This document shows, piece by piece, positions 1 to 5,607 of a stretch of 9,512 bases of DNA. Made by a program: the position numbers and the translations under genes. Below the pieces are notes generated by a model. That model had not been told where the DNA came from. It saw only the letters and a program-made list of their open reading frames with translations, and ran no database searches. The stretch is from a bacterium (GTDB lineage Bacteria > Ratteibacteria > UBA8468). The stretch is from contig DAOWFY010000084.1 of assembly GCA_030637775.1 (NCBI GenBank), positions 1 to 9,512 of the forward strand, read 5' to 3'. How positions within the stretch are numbered: position 1 is the first letter of the stretch; every line of letters begins with the position of its first letter.

Positions 1-1392
1 AAGGAGGAAATAAATCAAATCTACGAAGAGGCACTTCAAGTATTGGAGACAGTGGGAGTAGAGCTAAATCACCAGGAAATTCTTAAATTAGTTTCAAGAT
101 ATAAAGGGATAAGCGTTCGGGGAAAAAGAATTCATTATAAACCCTGGTTAGTAGAAGAGTTTATTCCCAAGATTCGCAAGGAAAATTTGGAGTATCAACA
201 GAATAAACCAGGTCAAGAAAATTTCACTATGATTCCCTCTTTTCTGTGTTTGAATGTTCTGGATATGGATACAGGTCAAATAAGAAAAGCAAATTCAGAA
301 GATTTAAAACAGGCGGTTAAACTTTGTGATTGTTATGATATGGAGACTGTAATCCCGGTTCATCCTCAGGATACACCTGCAAAGATATGCCAGATAACAG
401 CCCTCAAGATAGCTTTGGAAAACAGTAGAAATATTGGTGGCTGGATGCCGGTAACAATGGATGAAACCAAAGAAAAGGAAACAGAGTATATCTACCGAAT
501 GAATAAAATAGTAGGTCGAAAACCTCCTTATGTTGCTTTAGAGATTCCTATAAGTCCCCTAAAATTGGATGCACCTGCTTTAGACATTGTTTTTCGCTTA
601 AGCAAGAAAAAGAAAGATTTTATATCTGGAATCGCAGTTGGAGGAGGAGCCATACCAATGCCTGGGGCAACTGCTCCTATCTTTCTGCCCGCTTTGCTTG
701 TTCAGGGATTAGCCGAGGCACTGGCGGCGACTATAACACCAAAGTTAATAAATGAGGAAGTTCCTATTTATTGCTCTTTCGGTTACTTCCCTTTTGATAT
801 GAAATATACTTCTCCAGTTGCTGGTTCACCGGAAACAATTCTTTTTCATCTGATGTCAAGACAAGTCACAAAAGTAGTTTTCGGGTATACCAAAGGAGGA
901 AACCTTACAGTTAAAGGGAAACTCCCCAATATCCAGACAGGAGCAGAGAAAATGGCTAATGTTTTAGTTGACGCTTTAGATGGTGCACGTGTTTTTGCTT
1001 CTGTTGGTGCTCTCTCCCTTGATGAAATTTTCAGTTTCGAACAGGTAGTAATTGATAAAGAGATTCTTGATTATGTTGGAAGATTAATAAAAGGAATGGA
1101 ATTTAAGGAAGAAAAAGGGTTATCTATAAAGACAATTAAAGAAGCAATTTCCAGTAGTAATGCCTATCTTGACCATCCCTCTACTTTAGATCACAGGAAA
1201 GTCTTTTGGATGCCAGAACTCTTCAGACATTCAAGCCTGGCACAATGGGAAAGCGAAGGACTTCCTACCATAATTAAAGAAGCAAAGAGAACGGCACGAA
1301 AATTGATTGCCAACCATCATTTTGAACTTGAGAAAAGCAAACAGAGAGAATTAGATGAAATGTATAGATATGCCTGCGAAGGGTTGCAGTAA
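1..1392 (+). CDS. Trimethylamine-methyltransferase (MttB) family protein, 5' end outside the window
   Basis: The frame is open from base 1 and ends with TAA at 1390-1392, giving 463 visible residues; the family is usually a little under 500, so only a short N-terminus is missing. A TTG at 43 exists, but residues before it (IYEEALQVLETVGVEL) already match the usual family N-terminus, so it is not the start. Family landmarks include PGATAPIFLPALLVQGLAEA (about 221-240), a GSPETILFHL stretch (about 279), IQTGAEKMANVLVDALDGA (about 313) and SFEQVVIDKEIL (about 345), followed by the HPSTLDHRKVFWMPELF segment near residue 395. Known members transfer a methyl group from a quaternary or tertiary amine to a cobalamin-binding partner. 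Methanogen MttB carries pyrrolysine at an in-frame UAG; no TAG interrupts this frame, so it belongs with the non-pyrrolysine homologues, whose best known member is the glycine betaine enzyme MtgB. The substrate cannot be read from sequence. No corrinoid protein gene is visible nearby. Confidence 0.9.
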   Translation, partial: KEEINQIYEEALQVLETVGVELNHQEILKLVSRYKGISVRGKRIHYKPWLVEEFIPKIRKENLEYQQNKPGQENFTMIPSFLCLNVLDMDTGQIRKANSEDLKQAVKLCDCYDMETVIPVHPQDTPAKICQITALKIALENSRNIGGWMPVTMDETKEKETEYIYRMNKIVGRKPPYVALEIPISPLKLDAPALDIVFRLSKKKKDFISGIAVGGGAIPMPGATAPIFLPALLVQGLAEALAATITPKLINEEVPIYCSFGYFPFDMKYTSPVAGSPETILFHLMSRQVTKVVFGYTKGGNLTVKGKLPNIQTGAEKMANVLVDALDGARVFASVGALSLDEIFSFEQVVIDKEILDYVGRLIKGMEFKEEKGLSIKTIKEAISSSNAYLDHPSTLDHRKVFWMPELFRHSSLAQWESEGLPTIIKEAKRTARKLIANHHFELEKSKQRELDEMYRYACEGLQ

Positions 1393-1448
1393 GAGAGAAA
1401 ACATAATATCTTTAAACAAAGGAATGACAGAAACAGTCGGAGACGAAA

Positions 1449-1626
1449 ATGAAAATTAGAAATTCTACTTTCCAAGATGCAAATATGGTACCAAAGACTA
1501 TGATGGAGAAGTAGTCTTGGTTCCTTCGTCTATTATCTTAAAAATGGCTTTATTCCGGAAGGCTACAGAAAGGACCATTTCAAGGTCGGGGTGGACGAGA
1601 TAACCTTAGGAAGATTCCTCAATTAA
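1449..1626 (+). pseudogene. Remnant of a GNAT-family N-acetyltransferase (both ends, middle deleted)
   Basis: The stretch starts at ATG 1449 with MKIRNSTFQDANMVPK, a typical GNAT N-terminus (first beta strand plus the start of helix 1), then hits a TAG at 1512. In the next frame, from about 1519 to the TAA at 1624-1626, it reads YYLKNGFIPEGYRKDHFKVG followed by VDEITLGRFLN. This resembles the C-terminal end of GNAT enzymes (the F/Y-Y-x-K-x-GF motif, then the last strands ending in a D-E-I-x-L-like segment). A complete domain is about 140-170 residues; here roughly 55 are left, so the central acetyl-CoA-binding region is gone and the ends are out of frame. It cannot encode a working enzyme. 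The family call rests on pattern recognition of short segments and is moderately secure. Confidence 0.5.
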
Positions 1627-1627
1627 G

Positions 1628-1769
1628 ATGAATCCAGAGATTAATCTTTTAAAAGGATATTGGCAAAGACCCTCCCCGGATATGAAAAAGTTTAAGAGGG
1701 TAATTCAGCAAAGAGAAGATTGGTTATCTTCCCTTTGCTGAATTGGGAATTGATGAAGAAGTGAGGTAG
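1628..1769 (+). pseudogene. N-terminal remnant of a URO-D-like methyltransferase gene, frameshifted
   Basis: An ATG at 1628 opens 37 codons that include RPSPDMKKFKRVIQQRE and stop at TGA 1739-1741. Moving to the neighbouring frame at 1716 continues the protein as KIGYLPFAELGIDEEVR up to TAG 1767-1769. Joined, the pieces give the layout of a URO-D-superfamily N-terminus: a short helix, a K-x-V-I-x-x-E-K-like segment, then a 'xxPFxELxxDEE' strand. The rest of the roughly 330-residue protein is missing. It is not a copy of the intact URO-D-like gene at 2497, whose N-terminus differs (MKSREIVKRAIKFSRPERVP), so it derives from a separate paralogue. The frame break falls inside the quasi-palindrome at 1702-1744. 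Confidence 0.5.
1702..1744. repeat. Strong quasi-palindrome (18-bp arms, 7-base loop)
   Basis: The left arm AATTCAGCAAAGAGAAGA (1702-1719) and the right arm TCTTCCCTTTGCTGAATT (1727-1744) are complementary at 17 of 18 positions, with a 7-base loop (TTGGTTA). Transcribed from either strand it would fold into a stable hairpin. It lies 36 bp beyond the stop of the minus-strand PIN toxin gene and could slow or stop polymerase there, but neither strand has a run of T after the stem, so it is not a standard intrinsic terminator. It sits exactly where the decayed URO-D gene changes frame. Confidence 0.8.
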
Positions 1770-1780
1770 TGTAATAAGAA

Positions 1781-2209
1781 TTAGGCATTATGCTCAGAAA
1801 ACCCCAGAAGTTCTAAAAATTTAGCAGGAGTTATGATGGGAATCTCACGAAATGGGGAAAGAATAAGCAAATCTCTATCACCGGTAACTATGAAATCAAC
1901 TTTTATAACTATTACAGATTCCAATACAAGGTTATCCTTAGGATCACGGCATAGAGTTATTCTTTCAGAAGGAATTACTTTTATACTTCTCCGTTTAATA
2001 AACCCAATGAAACTTTCAACCTCTCTCCCGTCTAATTCAAATTTTGCTCTTTTAACAACTTCTTCTAATTCCATAAGTAAATCAGGAGAGAGAACCAGTT
2101 GGAAATGCCCTTTTTTCAATCCTTCATATAAGTGTTTACAAGTTTTACTGCCGAGAAGAGCACTTATAAAAATGTTTGTATCAATTACTACTTTTGGGTT
2201 TTCTCTCAT
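1781..2209 (-). CDS. PIN-domain ribonuclease, toxin component of a toxin-antitoxin pair
   Basis: This 142-residue protein has the length and fold pattern of stand-alone PIN-domain toxins (the 'putative toxin-antitoxin system toxin component, PIN family' group, VapC-like). The expected acidic metal-binding residues are present: Asp10 in VVIDTNIFISALL, Glu47 in LLMELEEV, Asp89/Asp92 in CRDPKDN, and Asp111/Asp113 in VTGDRDLL. Known relatives use these with Mg or Mn ions to cleave RNA, often tRNA or rRNA, when released from the antitoxin. The ATG start at 2207-2209 follows AGGAG at 2214-2218 and overlaps the upstream antitoxin candidate by 29 bases, which suggests translational coupling. All catalytic residues are kept, so it is probably active. 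The RNA target is unknown. Confidence 0.88.
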   Translation of the reverse strand: MRENPKVVIDTNIFISALLGSKTCKHLYEGLKKGHFQLVLSPDLLMELEEVVKRAKFELDGREVESFIGFIKRRSIKVIPSERITLCRDPKDNLVLESVIVIKVDFIVTGDRDLLILSPFREIPIITPAKFLELLGFSEHNA

Positions 2210-2417
2210 ACATCTCCTGCCTCACTTCTTCACAAATTTTTCTTATTTTCTTGTCCGTAATTTTATTTTTCTTAGCAGCTTTTCTCATTTTCGCAACAAT
2301 ATTATCCATTTGAAGTGCCCACAGTTTTCTTTCAAGCCTTTTTTGCTCTTGAGGAGAGATTCCTTCAATCGCCTTTTCAATCTGTTTAATGTCCATTTCA
2401 ACCATAACTTTCCCCAT
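2181..2417 (-). CDS. Probable antitoxin partner of the PIN toxin (small charged helical protein)
   Basis: The frame encodes 78 residues starting MGKVMVEMDIKQIEKAIEG and is dominated by charged residues with helix-forming spacing. The last third (KKNKITDKKIRKICEEVRQE, then MYERK) has the pattern of a toxin-wrapping antitoxin tail. No recognisable AbrB, ribbon-helix-helix or HTH DNA-binding motif stands out, so the family is uncertain. The assignment rests mainly on position: it lies immediately upstream of the PIN gene, overlaps it by 29 bases and shares its promoter. I chose the ATG at 2415-2417 because GGTGAG (minus strand, 2422-2427) precedes it by four bases. In-frame ATGs at 2403-2405 and 2394-2396 are alternatives. 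The frame stays open much further upstream, but that extension crosses the predicted promoter and has no coding character. Confidence 0.7.
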   Translation of the reverse strand: MGKVMVEMDIKQIEKAIEGISPQEQKRLERKLWALQMDNIVAKMRKAAKKNKITDKKIRKICEEVRQEMYERKPKSSN

Positions 2418-2436
2418 ACTTCTCACCCCCAGAAAG

Positions 2437-2465
2437 ATAATAGCACAACAGAAAGAGAAATTCAA
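2437..2465 (-). promoter_or_regulatory. Sigma70-like promoter of the toxin-antitoxin operon
   Basis: Read on the minus strand there is a -35 box TTGAAT (complement of 2460-2465), a 17-bp spacer, and a -10 box TATTAT (complement of 2437-2442). Each hexamer matches the consensus at most positions and the spacing is optimal. Transcription would start near 2430, leaving a leader of roughly a dozen bases that is almost entirely the ribosome-binding site GGGGGTGAG. Such pairs are commonly autorepressed, and any operator would be expected within this 80-bp divergent interval. I see no convincing inverted repeat in it. Confidence 0.6.
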
Positions 2466-2496
2466 GGGGAGGCAGAGTAGAAATTGGAGCTTTAAT

Positions 2497-3495
2497 ATGA
2501 AGAGCCGAGAAATTGTTAAAAGAGCAATAAAGTTTAGTAGGCCGGAGCGAGTTCCATTAATGTTTCCATTTTTAGAGGTTTCGGATGTTAGCTGTATTGG
2601 TCTAAAAGCTCCTTCTGCCTGGAGACCTAAAGCAGAAGGAGAGGATGAATGGGGAACCATTTGGAAAAAACCGAATCCAGAAACCGGCATAATCAATATG
2701 GGACACGTAGAAACTGTTCCCATTGAAAATCTTGATGAAATGAAAGATTATAGTTTTCCTGACCCAATTGAGCCTTCCCGATACGAGGATATTGAGAAAC
2801 AGATTGAGAAGAGCGGTGAGAAGTACAGGCTTTTCGGCTGGTTTACCCTTTTTGAAAGGGCCCAGCAACTTCATGGAATGGAAAATCTCTTTATCGATTT
2901 TCACCAAAAACCGGCCCAAGTCTCTCAACTTCTTGATAAAATAAATGATTTTACTCTTGGGGTTCTGGATACCATTGAGAAATATAAGGGAAGGCTTGAT
3001 GGATTTCGATTGGGGGATGACTGGGGAACACAGAAAGCCTCCCTTCTCAGTATTAAGATGTTCAGAGAATTCTTTAAACTAAGGTACAAGGAGATAATCT
3101 CTAAAGCCCATTCCTTAGGGATGGATGTCTGGCTACATTCGGATGGAAGGATAAATGAGGTTATTGAGGAATTTGTTGAGATTGGTTTGGACGTAGTAAA
3201 TATTCAATCTCCTCATGTTCTGGGAATAGAGGAGATATCCCAAAGATATTCCGGTAGAATCACCTTTGAATGCATGGTAGACGTTCAGAGAGCCTTGCCA
3301 TTTGGCTCAAAAGAGCAAATAGAAAATGAGGCAAAAATGCTTATTCATAAATGGGGGACACCGAAAGGTGGCTTTATTGGGACCGACTACGGAGCAAGGG
3401 AAGAAGACCACATTGCTATCGGTGTGAGTAAAGAGAGAGTACAGTGGATGCTGGAGGCATTCAGAAGGTATGGGATATATAGCCAATCCCATTGA
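2497..3495 (+). CDS. Uroporphyrinogen-decarboxylase-superfamily protein (methyltransferase-like, not HemE)
   Basis: This 332-residue protein starts at the ATG at 2497, seven bases after GGAG (2486-2489). The frame is open further upstream, but that part overlaps the antitoxin gene and has no family similarity. The N-terminus MKSREIVKRAIKFSRPERVP is the usual opening of URO-D-like proteins. Later landmarks are GFRLGDDWGTQ (about 169-179), a conserved barrel strand with WLHSDGRI (about 210), the IGLDVVNIQSP strand (about 227), and a closing GGFIGTDYGAREEDHIAIG segment. True uroporphyrinogen decarboxylases carry a PVWxMRQAGRY-type motif near the start, which is absent. The relatives that look like this include corrinoid methyltransferases (MtaA/MtbA type) and many uncharacterised enzymes encoded beside sugar-oxidation genes. 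It is cytoplasmic, with no signal peptide or membrane segment. It has no tight operon link: 1.1 kb of opposite-strand and decayed DNA precedes it and 116 bp follow. Confidence 0.85.
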   Translation: MKSREIVKRAIKFSRPERVPLMFPFLEVSDVSCIGLKAPSAWRPKAEGEDEWGTIWKKPNPETGIINMGHVETVPIENLDEMKDYSFPDPIEPSRYEDIEKQIEKSGEKYRLFGWFTLFERAQQLHGMENLFIDFHQKPAQVSQLLDKINDFTLGVLDTIEKYKGRLDGFRLGDDWGTQKASLLSIKMFREFFKLRYKEIISKAHSLGMDVWLHSDGRINEVIEEFVEIGLDVVNIQSPHVLGIEEISQRYSGRITFECMVDVQRALPFGSKEQIENEAKMLIHKWGTPKGGFIGTDYGAREEDHIAIGVSKERVQWMLEAFRRYGIYSQSH

Positions 3496-3548
3496 TAAAA
3501 TTCAGCGATTGGGGTAAAATGGTTCAATTACACTCACCATTTAAGCAT

Positions 3549-3572
3549 CATCCTGAGCGAAGTCGAAGGATC
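3549..3572. repeat. Short palindromic intergenic repeat (CATCCTGAGCGAAG type)
   Basis: The core CATCCTGAGCGAAG continues through TCGAAGGATC, so the outer ATCCT/AGGAT arms are inverted and an inner CG-AAG-T-CG block makes a small hairpin. I recognise this sequence, and close variants, as a dispersed intergenic repeat seen in many unrelated bacterial and metagenome-derived genomes. Only one copy is present in this window, so repetition cannot be shown here. It occupies the spacer between the URO-D-like gene and the first oxidoreductase, 40 bases before the latter's start, and would be transcribed if the two are co-transcribed. Confidence 0.55.
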
Positions 3573-3611
3573 AAGATTCTTTAAATTTTGTTTTAAAAGG
3601 AGAGAGAAAAG

Positions 3612-4673
3612 ATGTCGGAAGAAAAAAGAGTAAGAATAGGGTTTGTGGGTTGTGGGAGTTTTTCGACGGGGAATTTATATCCAATGATTCATCTCATCCC
3701 GGAGATTGATCTGGTGGCGGTCTGTGATTTAAAGGAGGAGTTGGTAAAAAGAAACGCAAGGAATTTTGGGGCAAGAAGATGGTATACAGACTTAGATAAG
3801 ATGTTTTCTGAAGAAGAGTTAGATGGGGCAATCGTAGTGGGTCTACCCAAGATGCACTGTGAGGTTGGTAAGCGATGTTTGGATAAAGGTTTACCCATAT
3901 ATGTAGAAAAACCATCTGCCATTTCTTATAAAGGAGCATTAGAGTTAGCTGAATATGCTGAAGAAAAAGGCCTCTTTGGTACTGTAGGTTTTATGAAAAG
4001 ACACTCCACTTGCTACAGAATGGCGAAGAGCATTACCGAAAAAAAAGAGTTTGGTAAGGTTAATGAGATTGAGGTGCGTTTTGCCAACGGGAGATATCCG
4101 GATTTAAAGAGTTGGGGATTGACAGAAGGACCTGCTAATGCCTTTCTCATCGGTCAGGCGGTGCATATCTTTGACCTGATTCGTTTCTTCTGCGGCGAGG
4201 TCGAAGAAATCTATGCCCGGTTGAATGAGGTAGAGAAAATAAATAGCTCCGGTATCTTTGGTTATGCCATTACTGTCTCCTTTAAGAATGGGGCGGTTGG
4301 CATCATGAACCTTAATGCTTTGCAAGGGCCAGGCTTTCAGATGTCGGAATATTTTCTTGCTGCTGGCTCTGAGTGTTGGCTTGAAGTGAAGGATATGGTT
4401 TCCTTGAATTATTACGCGCACACAAAACCGATGCCGGAATTCAATCCTGAGGGAAGAGCTCAGGTTTTCAGCTGGAAACCAGAGTTTACTGAATTCCTGG
4501 CTTCTAAGGCAGAAGGAATGATGGGGTATAAAGGAGAACTGCAAAACTTTGCCAGAAAGATATTAGGAAAAGAAGAGTTGGGGGCTAACCTTTTCGATGG
4601 AGCCAAGGCTCTACAAATTGCTGAAGCCATCTGGGAAAGCAGTCAGAGTGAGAAACCGGTAAAAATTGGGTAG
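3612..4673 (+). CDS. Gfo/Idh/MocA family oxidoreductase 1
   Basis: The protein is 353 residues, normal for this family of NAD(P)-dependent sugar and cyclitol dehydrogenases. The N-terminal Rossmann fold begins with IGFVGCGSFSTG (the Gly10-x-x-Gly13-x-Gly15 nucleotide loop), and the second beta strand ends VAVCDL, where Asp39 suggests preference for NAD over NADP. The EKP signature is present (Glu99-Lys100-Pro101 in YVEKPSAIS); the lysine is the usual catalytic residue. The C-terminal domain carries GQAVHIFDLIRFF, with His185 and Asp188 in the place of the usual active-site His/Asp pair. The ATG start follows AGGAG at 3598-3602 by nine bases. It is the first gene of the tightly packed plus-strand run, so the operon promoter should lie in 3496-3597, but I could not pick out convincing boxes there. 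Substrate unknown. Confidence 0.92.
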   Translation: MSEEKRVRIGFVGCGSFSTGNLYPMIHLIPEIDLVAVCDLKEELVKRNARNFGARRWYTDLDKMFSEEELDGAIVVGLPKMHCEVGKRCLDKGLPIYVEKPSAISYKGALELAEYAEEKGLFGTVGFMKRHSTCYRMAKSITEKKEFGKVNEIEVRFANGRYPDLKSWGLTEGPANAFLIGQAVHIFDLIRFFCGEVEEIYARLNEVEKINSSGIFGYAITVSFKNGAVGIMNLNALQGPGFQMSEYFLAAGSECWLEVKDMVSLNYYAHTKPMPEFNPEGRAQVFSWKPEFTEFLASKAEGMMGYKGELQNFARKILGKEELGANLFDGAKALQIAEAIWESSQSEKPVKIG

Positions 4674-4675
4674 TG

Positions 4676-4691
4676 GTGCGATCCATCGCAC
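4676..4691. promoter_or_regulatory. Intercistronic palindrome before the second oxidoreductase
   Basis: GTGCGAT and ATCGCAC form a perfect 7-bp inverted repeat around a central CC. It starts two bases after the stop of the upstream gene and ends seven bases before the GAGGAG ribosome-binding site of the next. In RNA it would form a 6-bp stem with a four-base loop. In DNA it has the size and symmetry of a bacterial operator. Either a regulator site or an mRNA stability or translation hairpin is possible; chance cannot be excluded for a site this short. Confidence 0.4.
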
Positions 4692-4698
4692 AATTCCC

Positions 4699-4704
4699 GA
4701 GGAG
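4699..4704 (+). promoter_or_regulatory. Ribosome-binding site that fixes the start of oxidoreductase 2
   Basis: GAGGAG lies six bases before the ATG at 4711. The reading frame is open back to a TTG at 4666, inside the previous gene, but that start lacks a good Shine-Dalgarno site and would add 15 unrelated residues ahead of the first beta strand (MLRIGLVGG). ATG 4711 is therefore preferred. Confidence 0.75.
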
Positions 4705-4710
4705 AAAACT

Positions 4711-5607
4711 ATGCTTAGGATAGGGTTGGTTGGCGGAACAAAGATATGGCATGGAATGTCCTTCTCAGAGATGTTTAACGGGTATGACAGGAAAGAGGCG
4801 GTTAAAAGGAATTGGGGTCCTTTATATCGGAGAAGAGTGGGAAAGGATGTCCGTATCACCCATATCTGGGATGTGAAAGAAGAGGATGCCAAGGAGGTCG
4901 CTAAGATCTGTGAGATAGAAAATGTAGTGAATAAGAAAGAGGAGATGATTGGGAAGGTGGATGGAGTGATAATTGCGGATGATTGCACGATGAAGCATCA
5001 AAGAAGAGCAGAGCCTTTTTTGAAAGCCGGTATCCCTACCTTTATTGACAAACCCCTTTCTCCGGATATAAAGGAGGCGGAGAAAATCATAGAATTAGCA
5101 AGAAAATATAAAGCTCCGATGATGTCCTGCTCTGCCCTGCGCTATGCCAAGGAAACAGAAAAACTTCGGGAAGGGAAGGACGAGATCGGAGATATTCTTA
5201 CCGGCTTTGCCATTTGCCGGGAATGGCAGGGAGGGCTGGTCTTTTATGGAATCCATGCCTTTGAACTGTTGTATTCGGTAATTGGTCCAGGAGTAAAATC
5301 GGTAAGAAGTGCAGGAAAGAAAAGGAAGGATATCGTAATTATCAGATACAAAGATGGCCGTGATTTCGTTCTGGCCGCTTATGAGGAGATTGCTCCTCTC
5401 TTTCAGATAAATCTTTACGGAACAAAAGGCTACAGAAACATAACTGCAACCGATAGTGACTACTTTTACTCTAATATGCTGAAGCATTTTGTAAAGATGG
5501 TAAAAACAAAGAAAGAGCCCATTCCTCCGGAGGAAACATTAGAGATTATTAAGGTTTTGGTCCTGGGAAAGAAATCAAGGATAAATGGCAAAGAGATTTA
5601 TCTGTAA
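4711..5607 (+). CDS. Gfo/Idh/MocA family oxidoreductase 2 (divergent, short, DKP variant)
   Basis: This 298-residue protein is shorter than the usual 330-390 of the family. It has a Rossmann N-terminus (MLRIGLVGGT, then an unusual WHGMSFSEMFNGYDRKEAVK insertion where normally a few residues lead into helix 1), a strand ending THIWDV, and the catalytic-lysine motif in the form FIDKPLSPD, so Asp113-Lys114-Pro115 replaces EKP. His182 in VFYGIHAFELLYSV matches the usual active-site histidine. The C-terminal domain is reduced and ends with KSRINGKEIYL. Related short proteins with this long nucleotide loop occur in sugar-catabolism clusters next to a canonical Gfo/Idh enzyme. It follows the first oxidoreductase by 37 bp and is probably co-transcribed with it. 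It may be a second dehydrogenase acting on the same pathway intermediate, or a partner subunit; the sequence does not decide this. Confidence 0.87.
   Translation: MLRIGLVGGTKIWHGMSFSEMFNGYDRKEAVKRNWGPLYRRRVGKDVRITHIWDVKEEDAKEVAKICEIENVVNKKEEMIGKVDGVIIADDCTMKHQRRAEPFLKAGIPTFIDKPLSPDIKEAEKIIELARKYKAPMMSCSALRYAKETEKLREGKDEIGDILTGFAICREWQGGLVFYGIHAFELLYSVIGPGVKSVRSAGKKRKDIVIIRYKDGRDFVLAAYEEIAPLFQINLYGTKGYRNITATDSDYFYSNMLKHFVKMVKTKKEPIPPEETLEIIKVLVLGKKSRINGKEIYL

Noticed and set aside
1628-1741. 37-codon ORF as an independent small gene
   Set aside because: It ends inside the quasi-palindrome and its sense continues in the next frame as URO-D-like sequence, which fits a relic better than a real peptide gene.
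1833-2480. 215-codon open frame on the plus strand opposite the toxin-antitoxin pair
   Set aside because: Its translation is low-complexity (Phe/Ser/Leu-rich) and antisense to a PIN gene with all catalytic residues and a promoter; it is a shadow frame.
2380-2496. Plus-strand promoter for the URO-D-like gene
   Set aside because: A GATAAT at 2436-2441 could be a -10 box, but nothing resembling a -35 box lies at the right distance upstream.
2418-2723. Upstream extension of the antitoxin frame to 180 codons
   Set aside because: The extra part is antisense to the URO-D-like gene, crosses the predicted promoter and looks non-coding; ATG 2417 has a proper ribosome-binding site.
3517-3542. AAATGGT/ACCATTT inverted repeat after the URO-D-like gene as a terminator
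   Set aside because: The stem is only 7 bp and AT-rich, with a 12-base loop and no following T-run; it is too weak to call.
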